Position numbers and translations under genes: made by a program. From positions 248,001 through 312,000 of the forward strand of contig JAFLCU010000001.1 of assembly GCA_017303355.1 (NCBI GenBank): a DNA stretch of 64,000 bases. Reading direction: 5' to 3'. Position 1 is the stretch's first letter, and every line of letters begins with the position of its first letter. This DNA is from Caulobacterales bacterium. GTDB lineage: Bacteria > Pseudomonadota > Alphaproteobacteria > Caulobacterales > Aquidulcibacteraceae. Shown piece by piece: positions 27,978 to 36,571 of the stretch. The notes under the pieces were generated by a model that saw only the letters and a list, made by a program, of their open reading frames with translations, was not told the DNA's origin and searched no databases.

Positions 27978-29170
27978 CGCAACCCCAAGCCTCGCGCCAC
28001 GATGCCACGCAAAATTTCGCGCGTGCCGCCCCGCAGCGAGAAGGACGGCGCCACCAACAGCAATACCGAAAGGATGCGCGATAGGTCCGCCGGCGCCGCG
28101 AGATCGATATGCTCCAACGCGCCTTGCACGACGCGCGGCATTTCCTGCTCGAAGCTGTTGCCAAGGTCTTTCACCATCGCCGCTTCGAGCGCGGGATCCT
28201 CGCCCGCGGCGAGCTTCGCGGCTGTCGAGAGCGACATTTGGCGCAAGCACCACAGTTCGGCCGTGAATCGGCCAATCAGCGCTTTCAAAGTCGGATCAGC
28301 ATCGCCGCCCGCCAAGCGCACGAGTTCGACGAGCAGCGCATAGCTTGAAAGGTAGCGCTCCGGCCCCGAGCGTTCGAGCGACAGCTCCGCCGTAACTTGT
28401 TTCCAGCCCGCACCTTCGGCGCCGATACGATTCTCATCGGGGATCAGCACATCGTCGAGAAACACCTCGTTGAAATCATGCCCGCCAGCGAGATCGACAA
28501 TGGGCCGCACGCTGACGCCGGGGCGATCCAATTCGATCAAGAATTGCGTCAGGCCATCCTGGCGCTTCTCGCCCTCGCTTGTGCGGACGAGCGCGATCAT
28601 GACGTGCGCGTTGTGCGCGTTCGTCGTCCACACCTTTTGACCATTGATGCGCCAACCGTCGGCGGTGCGCTCGCCGCGCGTCCGCACCGATGCGAGATCG
28701 GAGCCGGCGCCGGGCTCGCTCATGCCGATGCAGGCATGGAGTTCGCCACGCGCCATCGCCGGCAAATAAGTTTGGCGTTGCGCTTCCGTACCGTAGCGCA
28801 ACAGCAGCGGCCCGCTCTGACGATCAGCGATCCAATGCATGCCCACGGGCGCGCCGGCCGCGAGCAATTCCTCGAGCACCACGTAACGCTCAAGCGGATG
28901 CCGTTCATGGCCGCCATACGCCTTAGGCCAGATCATGCCGATATAGCCCGCGGCGCCCAGCGCGCGGCTGAACGCGGAATCGCCCACGGCCCAGCAATTG
29001 GCGCGGCGCGCCGCGCCGCCAACGGGCTGATGTTCGCGCAGGAATGCGCGCACGTCACGGCGCAATTGCGCGACGTCGCCGGGAGGGCGGAACGGCCGAA
29101 TGCTGAAGGTTTCCACGCTTCGTGCATCGCGCAAGGCCAGCCGGCCGGCAACCACAATATGAGGCGTCAT
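27974..29170 (-). CDS. Acyl-CoA dehydrogenase, alpha subunit of a second heteromeric pair
   Basis: 398 residues, with about 25 extra N-terminal residues (start codon uncertain). MSEPGAGSDLASVRTRGERTADGWRINGQKVWTTNAHNAHVMIALVRT and the C-terminal FSLRGGTREILRGIVARGLGLR are the standard FAD/substrate and catalytic-region signatures. Order alpha then beta matches the other pair. Divergent from the enoyl-CoA hydratase gene at 29251, with an 80-base gap. Confidence 0.92.
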   Translation of the reverse strand: MTPHIVVAGRLALRDARSVETFSIRPFRPPGDVAQLRRDVRAFLREHQPVGGAARRANCWAVGDSAFSRALGAAGYIGMIWPKAYGGHERHPLERYVVLEELLAAGAPVGMHWIADRQSGPLLLRYGTEAQRQTYLPAMARGELHACIGMSEPGAGSDLASVRTRGERTADGWRINGQKVWTTNAHNAHVMIALVRTSEGEKRQDGLTQFLIELDRPGVSVRPIVDLAGGHDFNEVFLDDVLIPDENRIGAEGAGWKQVTAELSLERSGPERYLSSYALLVELVRLAGGDADPTLKALIGRFTAELWCLRQMSLSTAAKLAAGEDPALEAAMVKDLGNSFEQEMPRVVQGALEHIDLAAPADLSRILSVLLLVAPSFSLRGGTREILRGIVARGLGLR

Positions 29171-29250
29171 CGCAGCCTCGATATGGCCGCCGCGCGCATC
29201 GTCGCTCGCGACACGCGATGCTAGGCAAGCGATCTATAAAGGAGTTTCCG

Positions 29251-30021
29251 ATGAGCGTGGATTATTCGGTCGAGGACGGCGTCGCGACGATCGTGATCAA
29301 CCGGCCTGAGCGCAAGAACGCCATCACCGTCGCCATGCGTGGCGAGATCGAGGACGCCTTCCGCCGCGCCCAGGACGATCACGAGGTACGCGCCATTCTG
29401 TTTACGGGCGCGGGCAATGATTTCAGCGCCGGCGCGGATGTTGGCGAGATGGGCGGCGGCGGCGTGCGTCACTCGCTCTATAAGATGCGCCACCTTCATC
29501 GCATGGCGCGCGCCGTCGCCGGCACGAACAAGCCGGTCGTCGCCGCCGTGCGCGGCGTTTGCATTGGCATGTCGTGGGCGCTCGCGCTCGCGAGCGATGT
29601 GATCGTCGCCGCGGAAGACGCCCGCTTTCAATTCGCCTTCCGCCACATTGGCCTGGCGCCTGACGGCGGCGCCGCGTTCTTGCTCACGCGCTACGTGAAC
29701 ATCCAGCGCGCCAAGGAGATCATCTATTCAGGCCGCTTCGTAAGTGGGGTCGAAGCGCGCGATCTGGGCCTCGCGCTTCACGCCGTCCCGTCCGGGGATG
29801 TGCAGGCCAAGGCGCGCGAGCTCGCGCTTTCATTCGCCCAATCCCCTACTGTCGCGCTCATGATGGCCAAACGTCAATTCGACGCCGCGCCGGCGCAGAA
29901 TTTCGATCAGGCGCTGGATTTCGAAGCCAACATTCAGCCGCTCATGGTCGAGACCGAAGATCACAAGGAAGGCACGACATCGTTCAAGGAAAAGCGCAAG
30001 GCGCGCTTTATCGGAAACTGA
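29251..30021 (+). CDS. Enoyl-CoA hydratase/isomerase
   Basis: 256 residues; start at 29251 is fixed by AAAGGAG six bases upstream. INRPERKNAITVAM, LFTGAGNDFSAGADVGEM, GVCIGMSWALALASDVIVAAEDARFQFAFRHIGLAPDGGAAFLLTR: the GLAPDGG loop with Asp replacing the usual Glu region suggests isomerase rather than hydratase activity is possible. Ends SFKEKRKARFIG. Monocistronic, convergent with the iclR-type gene across a perfect hairpin. Confidence 0.92.
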   Translation: MSVDYSVEDGVATIVINRPERKNAITVAMRGEIEDAFRRAQDDHEVRAILFTGAGNDFSAGADVGEMGGGGVRHSLYKMRHLHRMARAVAGTNKPVVAAVRGVCIGMSWALALASDVIVAAEDARFQFAFRHIGLAPDGGAAFLLTRYVNIQRAKEIIYSGRFVSGVEARDLGLALHAVPSGDVQAKARELALSFAQSPTVALMMAKRQFDAAPAQNFDQALDFEANIQPLMVETEDHKEGTTSFKEKRKARFIGN

Positions 30022-30028
30022 CGCGACG

Positions 30029-30052
30029 CCGCGCCGTCCTTAGACGGCGCGG
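30029..30052. terminator. Perfect 10-bp hairpin between convergent genes
   Basis: CCGCGCCGTC at 30029-30038 pairs with GACGGCGCGG at 30043-30052 across the loop CTTA. The loop contains the TAA stop (complement at 30040-30042) of the IclR gene. No T-run follows, so it is a hairpin/pause site rather than a classical intrinsic terminator; symmetric, so it could serve both strands. Confidence 0.55.
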
Positions 30053-30837
30053 ATCAGCTGTTGCGGCGCGGACGCGGCGGGGCGAACGTCAACGACGCCG
30101 ATGTGACGCGAGACGGCGCCGCGCAACGCCTGCACGAAGTGATCGAGGTTGGCGTCGAAACGCTGCTCGGGAACGACGATCGTCAGCGCCAACGGCTCGT
30201 CCTCGGCCTTACGCGGCAGCAGCACGCTGACCATGGCCACGCCGTCAGCAGACGAGACGGCAAAGCCCTTGGAGCGCACTTGCTCGAGTTCCACGCTCAA
30301 ATCCTCGAAGCGCACACGCAGCGGCTCTTCTGATTCGGCGTTCATGCGATGCACCAGCTTCTTCAGTTCGTCGGCACGCATGCAGGACAGCAGCGCCTTT
30401 CCAGGCGCCGAGTGCATCAGCAGCATGGATTGGCCGGTCTTAATCACGCTGGCGCCCGCGCCCTGCGGTTCAACGACTTGAAACACTTGCGCGCCCAGAC
30501 CCACGCGCGAGGCGATCATGATCGTGGCGCCGACATCGGCGGCGAGTTCATCCATCAAGGAGAGCGCGGCGCCGTGGCGGAACAGATCCGGCTGCACCCA
30601 AGCGCCGAGCATCGCCACGCGCGCGGAAGGCTTGTAGGTGCGCGCGCGCAGATCACGACGCAGATACCCCAGCGCGACAAGACAGCTGAGCAGCTCCGAT
30701 GTGCTGGACTGCGGATATCCGTACGTGCGCGCGATATCCATCACCGTGCCTTCGCGGCGCTCGCTGTTGAAATACTCAAGCACCTCCAACACGCGCTGCG
30801 CGGACTTGATTTTCTTGGGGTCCAGCGACCGAGCCAT
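30040..30837 (-). CDS. IclR-family transcriptional regulator
   Basis: 265 residues. N-terminal winged helix-turn-helix (KKIKSAQRVLEVLEYF ... MDIARTYGYPQSSTSELLSCLVALGYLRRD) followed by the IclR effector domain with PGKALLSCM. These regulators sense small aromatic or aliphatic acids. The promoter carries an inverted repeat GTTGTCATAACAAC (30875-30888) overlapping the likely -35, consistent with autoregulation, and an AAGTGTCGAC site at 30916-30925. A near-identical palindrome precedes the TonB receptor gene, suggesting both are targets. Confidence 0.93.
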   Translation of the reverse strand: MARSLDPKKIKSAQRVLEVLEYFNSERREGTVMDIARTYGYPQSSTSELLSCLVALGYLRRDLRARTYKPSARVAMLGAWVQPDLFRHGAALSLMDELAADVGATIMIASRVGLGAQVFQVVEPQGAGASVIKTGQSMLLMHSAPGKALLSCMRADELKKLVHRMNAESEEPLRVRFEDLSVELEQVRSKGFAVSSADGVAMVSVLLPRKAEDEPLALTIVVPEQRFDANLDHFVQALRGAVSRHIGVVDVRPAASAPQQLIRAV

Positions 30838-30874
30838 ATCCGACCTCTCCCTATAAATTCTTATTGGTCGTCAT

Positions 30875-30888
30875 GTTGTCATAACAAC
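30875..30888. promoter_or_regulatory. Inverted repeat GTTGTCATAACAAC, candidate IclR operator
   Basis: Half-sites GTTGT and ACAAC separated by CATA, 38-51 bases upstream of the IclR-regulator start. On the minus strand it overlaps the -35 region of a promoter whose -10 is near TTTATA. It matches the site at 52495-52508 in 12 of 14 positions. Confidence 0.55.
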
Positions 30889-30915
30889 TAACGGCGAACA
30901 AGAGGCATGGGCAGA

Positions 30916-30925
30916 AAGTGTCGAC
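30916..30925 (+). promoter_or_regulatory. AAGTGTCGAC motif, candidate GntR/FCD operator
   Basis: One of four intergenic copies in the window. GTCGAC is a GT-N2-AC palindrome, the kind of core recognised by GntR/FCD regulators. This copy lies about 80 bases upstream of the IclR-regulator start and immediately before the end of the HutC-type gene. Confidence 0.45.
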
Positions 30926-30959
30926 AGCGGCTGTTTGAGAGGCGGACTTGGCAGATGAG

Positions 30960-31739
30960 TTAGACGGTACCGGGGCGCGCGCTAAACTCTACAACATATT
31001 GATATCGTTCAGGGTGATGGCGCACAAGTGCGACCTCAACTGGGGCCCCGTCGGCGGCATAATATATACGCGTTATATGAAGGATCGGGGTGTCGACTTC
31101 GACGCCGAGGTGATGGGCCACCGTTTCGCAGGCGATGTCCGGTTCGATGTGCTGGGTCGCGCGGACGACCTTCAGCTTCTGCTTGCGCTCGATGATGCGC
31201 ACGATCGGCATGCCTGGCGTGATGTCGCCCAATTGCAGCCCGCCGCCGATCGAAAGCGGGAAGAAGATTTCGAGATAGAGCACCGGGCCAGAACTCAATG
31301 ATGAGATGAGTTCGAGGCGCACAACCTCCTCACCTTTCGCGATCGCCAGCGCCGCGGCCACTTTCGCCGAGGCTTTCGCGCGTTCAAGCGACAGCACTTG
31401 CTGATTGAGAGCGCCCGCATTGGCGAGGAATTCGTCCAGCGAACCGCTCATGCGCACGGATCGCACGCCGCTTGGACGATCCGCGACGAAGGTGCCGACG
31501 CCGCGACGGCGCACGATCAAGCCGCTGGCGATCATGGCGTCGAGCGCGCGGCGCACAGTGATGCGGCTCACGCCGTACTGGGCGCAGATTTGCTCCTCGG
31601 TGGGCAGGGTGTCGCCCGTGTCGAATTCACCAGCCTTGATGCGCTCGACCAGATCGGTCTCAAGCTGGTGATACAACGGCATCAGGCCGCCGCTGAGCGC
31701 GCGGCGCTTGGTGGTGCGTCGAGTACTTACCGGTGCCAT
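30960..31739 (-). CDS. GntR-family regulator, HutC/UTRA type
   Basis: 259 residues. wHTH near residues 20-88 (MPLYHQLETDLVERIKAGEFDTGDTLPTEEQICAQYGVSRITVRRALDAM) followed by a UTRA ligand-binding domain (EEVVRLELISSLSSGPVLYLEIFFPLSI ... VVEFSARPG). Eleven bases after the ferredoxin-reductase gene, so it is the last gene of the Rieske oxygenase operon and likely feeds back on it. Confidence 0.92.
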   Translation of the reverse strand: MAPVSTRRTTKRRALSGGLMPLYHQLETDLVERIKAGEFDTGDTLPTEEQICAQYGVSRITVRRALDAMIASGLIVRRRGVGTFVADRPSGVRSVRMSGSLDEFLANAGALNQQVLSLERAKASAKVAAALAIAKGEEVVRLELISSLSSGPVLYLEIFFPLSIGGGLQLGDITPGMPIVRIIERKQKLKVVRATQHIEPDIACETVAHHLGVEVDTPILHITRIYYAADGAPVEVALVRHHPERYQYVVEFSARPGTV

Positions 31740-31749
31740 TGCACCTACC

Positions 31750-32970
31750 TTACGCCGTTGCGCCCGCGCGCAAAAGCTTCCGTAGGGGGGTGGCGGCGTC
31801 TTCCAGCCCCACGGGCGCTGGCGCGCCGATCATGCGTTTCGCTATCGACATGTCCGCGCCGGCATTGAAACCAATGGCCCCCGCAATTCGGCCATCCGCG
31901 CCAATGGAGAAAATCAGCGCGCTTTCCCCCGCCGCGCGCACCAGGATCGCGCCATCGGGTCGGATCAGACCGAACATCTGCATGTTCACGCCGTACTGGT
32001 CGGACCAAAAATATGGAATGGCGTCATAGGCGGTGGGCGCGCCGGCAGCGCTTCGGCCCGCCGCATCGGCCTGGAGCTCCGCGACTTGCCAGGATTCGAT
32101 GCGCATGGCGCTCGCGCCGCGAACCGGATGACGCGTGACCTCGCCGGCCGCGAACACGTCGGCGTGCGAGGTTGCGCCCTCCGCCGACACCACGACGCCA
32201 TCATCCACCGCGAGCCCGGCGGCCCGTGCGAGTTCAGTGTTTGGAATGATTCCGATGCCGACAACAACGAGATCAGCGAGCAGTTTCTCGGCGCCGACGC
32301 TCACACGAACACGACCGCCATCGGGCGCGATCTCATCCAGCTTCGCGCCAAGCCGCAGATCGACGCCGGCGTCCCGATGCAAGCGTTCGACGCGCGCGGC
32401 GGCCTCGATTGGAAACACACGCCCCAGCACGCGATCGGCCGCTTCAAGCACCGTCACGCGCGCGCCGCGCGCTCTGGCGGCGGACGCCGCTTCCAAACCG
32501 ATAAAGCCCGCGCCGATCACAACGATATGCGCGCCTTCGTGAAGATGCGCCGCGACACGCGTCGCGTCATCGATCGTGCGCAGGGTAAGCACCTTGTCGG
32601 CAATCGCGGCTGGCGCTGGAAGCGATCGCGCGCGCGAGCCGGTTGCGATGATCAGCTTGCCATAGCCAATGCGTTCGCCGCTGGCCGTTTCGATCTTGTG
32701 GTCATTCAAATGCAGCGCGGCAACGCGCGTGCCGAGAATGAGTTCGATGCGATCGGCCGCGAAGCTCGCCGCGTCGCGCTTGCAGCAGAGCGATGCATCC
32801 GCCTTGCCGAGCAGGATTTCCTTGGACAGCGGCGGACGATCATAAGGCGGATGTGTTTCCTCCCCGACGATGGCGATGCTCGCCTCGGGCGCGACGGCGC
32901 GCGCGCCTTCGGCCGCTCTGCGCGCCGCTTGGCCGCCGCCGACGATGAGGATGTCAAACGCACGCGCCAT
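31750..32970 (-). CDS. Ferredoxin reductase component of the Rieske oxygenase
   Basis: 406 residues. FAD loop ILIVGGGQAARRAAEGA, NAD-binding IVVIGAGFIGLEAASAARARGARVTVLEA and DVFAAGEVTRHP, with the C-terminal ferredoxin-reductase domain. Same architecture as BphA4/AndAa/rubredoxin reductases. Transfers electrons from NADH to the ferredoxin encoded immediately upstream. Confidence 0.93.
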   Translation of the reverse strand: MARAFDILIVGGGQAARRAAEGARAVAPEASIAIVGEETHPPYDRPPLSKEILLGKADASLCCKRDAASFAADRIELILGTRVAALHLNDHKIETASGERIGYGKLIIATGSRARSLPAPAAIADKVLTLRTIDDATRVAAHLHEGAHIVVIGAGFIGLEAASAARARGARVTVLEAADRVLGRVFPIEAAARVERLHRDAGVDLRLGAKLDEIAPDGGRVRVSVGAEKLLADLVVVGIGIIPNTELARAAGLAVDDGVVVSAEGATSHADVFAAGEVTRHPVRGASAMRIESWQVAELQADAAGRSAAGAPTAYDAIPYFWSDQYGVNMQMFGLIRPDGAILVRAAGESALIFSIGADGRIAGAIGFNAGADMSIAKRMIGAPAPVGLEDAATPLRKLLRAGATA

Positions 32971-32975
32971 GAGCG

Positions 32976-33281
32976 TCAGCGCTCAACCAGCACCGCGCCG
33001 CCTTCGATTTTGACCCGATAGGAGCGCACATCTTCCGTCGCCGGGCCGGTCATCACCTTACCGGTGCGGATGTCGAAGCAGGCCTGATGCAGCGGGCATT
33101 CGATGAGGCCCCCATCCACGAAACCAGCCGCCAGCGATGCTTCGGCATGCGAGCACAGATCGTCGATGGCGTAGATTTCGCCTTCAACCCTGAACAGCGC
33201 AATGGCGTGGCCGTCGATCTTGACGCAGAGACCTTCGTCCTCCGGCACATCATCGGCTTGGGCGACTTGGTGCCAGCTCAA
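32976..33281 (-). CDS. Rieske [2Fe-2S] ferredoxin of the ring-hydroxylating oxygenase
   Basis: 101 residues. Rieske ligands Cys43, His45, Cys62 and His65 in CSHAEAS and CPLHQACF. Translation starts at a TTG (33281) overlapping the TGA stop of the oxygenase alpha gene (TTGA); there is no in-frame ATG nearby, so coupling probably provides initiation. Electron carrier between reductase and oxygenase. Confidence 0.93.
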   Translation of the reverse strand: MSWHQVAQADDVPEDEGLCVKIDGHAIALFRVEGEIYAIDDLCSHAEASLAAGFVDGGLIECPLHQACFDIRTGKVMTGPATEDVRSYRVKIEGGAVLVER

Positions 33282-34540
33282 GCAACCGCCCCGTCGAAGC
33301 CCATTTCGCTACGATAGAATTTCCAGAACGAACGCAGCAGCGTTTCCGTGATCGCGGTTTCCGATGGCTCGAAATTATCGCGCCCGCCCATCTCGATCAC
33401 CTGAACCGTATCTGGCGCGCTGGTCAGGGTGCGCTGCACTTGCGTGAGCACCTCGCTATCCTCCAGCGAGACGTAGCCGGCCGGGCCCACCAAATTACCC
33501 TGCTTCAAACGCAATTGCTTCATCTCTTCGGTGTCATCGGCATAGCCAAAATAGGTCCACGCCAATTCGGTGCCGCCCGCGCTCTTCGGCAGGATGTGCC
33601 GCAGCGCGAGAATATTGCCGTGCTGCTGGATGAAGATGCTCGGAAATACCTGCAGCGACGAAATCAGGCCGTCCTTGAACTCATCCACCGGCGTCACCAC
33701 CGACATGTCCTCGAGCGTGAAACTCGATTTGATGTTCTTCATCTCCGCGGCCATGTCCGCGGACGCCTCGCGCGTGTTGGAGGTGAAGTGCGAGTAGATG
33801 TATTCGTGGCCGTTTGGCTGTGGCGTGACGCAGAATTTGGCGTCGGCGCGGTAGAGGCCAAAGGTCGTGAAGAACGAGTGCAGCAACGTCGCGTGATACG
33901 GATCGCGGCTGTTCTCGAAATATAATTTCCAGTTTCCGGGAATGTGCTGGCGGCTATAGCCCAGTAGGCGGATTTCCCGCCCCGGGAAAACCCGGTTGAT
34001 GAAGCGCAAAATCTCCGGGCCGACATAATCCTCGAACGGCTGCACATCTTCAGAATAGCTGGCCCAGATCGTGCCGTTGTGAACGTGCGTCTTCAGCTTG
34101 CGCAGGCCGTGATCGGCCTTATTGAAATCGCGCGGCATGCCGGGATGGGGCTTCGCGCCGCGCAAGAACGGCACGCCCTGCAGATTGCCGGAAAGATCGT
34201 AGGTCCATTCGTGATACGGGCAGGTCAGATCCTTGCCCTTGCCGCTCTGCTTCCAGCATACCGGCGCGCCACGGTGCGCGCAGCGGTTTTCCACGACGTG
34301 AACCTCGCCCTGCTCGTCACGCGTGATGATCACGGAACGCGGGCCAACGAAGCTGCGGCGATACGAATTCGGCTCAGGGATTTCGCATTCCAGACCGACG
34401 AAATTCCACGTCTTGCCGTAATGGAATTTCTCCATCTCGCGCTCGAACAATTCCTGGTCGGTATAGACCCAGCTGGGCACGCGGCAGGCGCCGAGTTCGG
34501 GCCAAACCCGCTCGTCGGCGATGGAATTGGAGAGTGTCAT
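33278..34540 (-). CDS. Ring-hydroxylating oxygenase alpha subunit
   Basis: 420 residues from ATG 34540 (a longer frame extends upstream without support). Rieske centre Cys87, His89, Cys107, His110; mononuclear iron ligands His216 and His221 in RDPYHATLLH with the bridging Asp213 of the electron path. The protein resembles anthranilate/salicylate-type alpha subunits (WNFVGLECEIPEPNSYRRS, SFTLEDMSVV). Likely inserts O2 into an aromatic or alicyclic acid; substrate not determinable. Confidence 0.93.
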   Translation of the reverse strand: MTLSNSIADERVWPELGACRVPSWVYTDQELFEREMEKFHYGKTWNFVGLECEIPEPNSYRRSFVGPRSVIITRDEQGEVHVVENRCAHRGAPVCWKQSGKGKDLTCPYHEWTYDLSGNLQGVPFLRGAKPHPGMPRDFNKADHGLRKLKTHVHNGTIWASYSEDVQPFEDYVGPEILRFINRVFPGREIRLLGYSRQHIPGNWKLYFENSRDPYHATLLHSFFTTFGLYRADAKFCVTPQPNGHEYIYSHFTSNTREASADMAAEMKNIKSSFTLEDMSVVTPVDEFKDGLISSLQVFPSIFIQQHGNILALRHILPKSAGGTELAWTYFGYADDTEEMKQLRLKQGNLVGPAGYVSLEDSEVLTQVQRTLTSAPDTVQVIEMGGRDNFEPSETAITETLLRSFWKFYRSEMGFDGAVA

Positions 34541-34556
34541 CGCTTTGTACTCCCGA

Positions 34557-35033
34557 TCAGACCGGCAGAACCAGGGTCGTGCGGACCCGGTAATTGTCAT
34601 AGACGGCGGAGCGCTGCTTCAGCTTGAAGCCATCGCCATCGCGCACCAGCACATCAATATATTCGCCCACCATCAGCACTTGCGGCTCGCGATCGTAGAG
34701 CGACTCGATCAGCAGGAAATTCGCGCCGCCGCGAATTTCGCCGTTCTCTTCACTCACCTGCACGTTGCTGATGAAATGGCGGATCACGCGCTGCTCGAAC
34801 ACCGCCGTCTGCCGGATCGCCGCGCCGCGGTCGCGGATCATGCGGATACCGTTGCAATAGATGGTCGCGTGCGTCAGCCCCTGGCTGTGCGATTCGCGTG
34901 AGATCACCTGATAGAGCGCGTCTTCGGTAAAAAACGCGGGCCACGCCTCGACACGGTCGGCGTCGAGCGTCGCGGCGTAATCTTCGTAGAAATCGCGCAC
35001 CGCCGCCCGCAATTGGGATTTTGACTGCCCCAT
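34557..35033 (-). CDS. Ring-hydroxylating oxygenase beta subunit
   Basis: 158 residues; ATG 35033 is preferred to one six codons upstream. SnoaL/NTF2-like cone fold: RAAVRDFYEDYAATLDADRVEAWPAFFTEDALYQVISRE, ending VYDNYRVRTTLVLPV. Structural partner of the alpha subunit encoded 16 bases downstream. First gene of the order beta, alpha, ferredoxin, reductase, HutC-type regulator. The divergent MmgE/PrpD gene is 182 bases away. Confidence 0.9.
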   Translation of the reverse strand: MGQSKSQLRAAVRDFYEDYAATLDADRVEAWPAFFTEDALYQVISRESHSQGLTHATIYCNGIRMIRDRGAAIRQTAVFEQRVIRHFISNVQVSEENGEIRGGANFLLIESLYDREPQVLMVGEYIDVLVRDGDGFKLKQRSAVYDNYRVRTTLVLPV

Positions 35034-35215
35034 AACAATGCGTCTCGCCAAGTTAGAAACCGAGTGCGAGCCTCCTTCGCCGACGCGCTTGGGTCAATGC
35101 AAAGCCTGCACACCGGTCCCAAAGGCGGCCACTTATCGCATGGGCGCTTTCGCAGCTGTCCGCTCGCGCGCGCATGCGGCATTTTGTAAGATCACCGCAC
35201 ATTTGGAGAGATCGC
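35034..35215. promoter_or_regulatory. Divergent intergenic region between the Rieske operon and the MmgE/PrpD gene
   Basis: 182 bases that must hold both promoters. The start of the beta-subunit reading frame overlaps ATAACAAT (35033-35040), a half-match to the GTTGT-ATAACAAC operator, but the other half is missing. No perfect palindrome or clear sigma-70 pair was found. No gene is supported. Confidence 0.35.
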
Positions 35216-36571
35216 ATGCGCACGACCCGGCAATTGGCGGATTACGTTCACCAGACCAAGTTTGCCGATATCGACAGCAGCGTCATCGAGCGCACCAAGA
35301 ACCTCGCCATGAGCTCTCTAGGCTCGGCGGTGCGCGGCGCGCCGATGGATGTCACCAAGCTGATGGCCGGTTATGTTCAATCGAGCGGCGGCGCCGCGAA
35401 CGGCGAAGCGACCGTGATCGGCTTCCCGTTCCGGGCGAGCGCGGAATGGGCGGCGGGCCTTAATTGCATCGCTTCGCACTGCACGGAACTGGAAGACGTC
35501 GCCTGGCCGGACGCGACCTACACCTGCTTTCTCATCCCCACCGTTTTCTCGCTGGGCGATGCGCTGGGCGCCTCCGGCAAGCAGGTGCTGGAAGCGCTTA
35601 TTCTCGGCTTTGAGGTCACCTCGCGTCCAGGCGTGATCACCACGGACGGCGGCGGCATGGTGCGCGGCTGGCTGACGGCCTCCGCGATGGGCACGGTCGG
35701 CGTCGCGGGCGCCGCGGCCAAGCTGATGGGGCTCGATGCCGAGAAAACGCTGAACGCGATGGCGATCGCCGCCTCCTTCGGCGCCGGCCTCAATCGTCAA
35801 ACCGGCTCCGGCGCGCACGTGGTCGAAGCCGGCTTCGCCGGCCGCAACGGCATCACCGCGGCGCTGCTGGCGCAACGTGGCCTCACCGGCAATCCGACAA
35901 TTCTCGAAGGCCGCTCCGGCTTCTGGGACGCGATCGCTGGTCAGCCCGAGATGGAATTCCCGCTCGGCAAGGGCGCGGATTTCCGCGTCATGGCCGTCGG
36001 TATGAAGAAATTCCCGTGCTGCTACCTCTCGCAGCGGATCATCGACGGCATCCAGATTTTGACGCGTGAGAACAATCTGGGCCCAGACGACATCGAGGAG
36101 GTCGATGTTGGCGTGAACCGCATCTTCACGCAGATTCTCAAATATCCCGAGCCGAAGAATGCTGAAGAGGCGCGCTTCAGCCTCCCACATATCGTCTCCG
36201 CCGCGATCAGCGGCGAGAGCATGTTCGTCGATACCTTCACGGAAGCCAAAGTCTTCGATCCCGTGCTCATGAAGCGCCGCGCCAAGGTGAAAACCACGGT
36301 GCATGACGCATGGGGCACGGATCAGCTGGGCGAAAAGAACACGGTTTCCATTCGCACCAAGGACGGGCGCAGCTTCACGCGTGAGTGCTTCACCGCGCAT
36401 GGCGATCCGTCCGACCCACTCACGCGCCAGGAAATCCTCACCCGGTATGATGTGTGCACGGATGGCTTGATGAGCGCTGCCGATCAAAAAACCAGCGCCT
36501 CGATGCTCGACAGCCTGGAGAACGTCGCCAACGTTTCCGAACTGATGCGCCTTTACGGCCGCGCGGCCTGA
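35216..36571 (+). CDS. MmgE/PrpD family protein
   Basis: 451 residues; ATG 35216 follows GGAGAG. Two-domain MmgE/PrpD fold: helical domain with HCTELEDVAWPDATYTCFLIPT (the family's conserved H and D region), SFGAGLNRQTGSGAHVVEAGFAGRNGITAALLAQRG, then the small domain with KKFPCCYLSQ. Family members include 2-methylcitrate dehydratase and cis-aconitate decarboxylase, and are recruited to hydrate or decarboxylate unsaturated acids in aromatic and terpenoid degradation. Convergent 19-base overlap with the amidohydrolase. Confidence 0.92.
   Translation: MRTTRQLADYVHQTKFADIDSSVIERTKNLAMSSLGSAVRGAPMDVTKLMAGYVQSSGGAANGEATVIGFPFRASAEWAAGLNCIASHCTELEDVAWPDATYTCFLIPTVFSLGDALGASGKQVLEALILGFEVTSRPGVITTDGGGMVRGWLTASAMGTVGVAGAAAKLMGLDAEKTLNAMAIAASFGAGLNRQTGSGAHVVEAGFAGRNGITAALLAQRGLTGNPTILEGRSGFWDAIAGQPEMEFPLGKGADFRVMAVGMKKFPCCYLSQRIIDGIQILTRENNLGPDDIEEVDVGVNRIFTQILKYPEPKNAEEARFSLPHIVSAAISGESMFVDTFTEAKVFDPVLMKRRAKVKTTVHDAWGTDQLGEKNTVSIRTKDGRSFTRECFTAHGDPSDPLTRQEILTRYDVCTDGLMSAADQKTSASMLDSLENVANVSELMRLYGRAA

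Noticed and set aside
31090..31097. GTGTCGAC inside the HutC-type gene
   Set aside because: Coding (VEVDTPIL) and without the flanking AA; probably chance in GC-rich DNA.
35033..35040. ATAACAAT at the beta-subunit start as another copy of the iclR-type palindrome
   Set aside because: Only one half-site; the matching half is absent.
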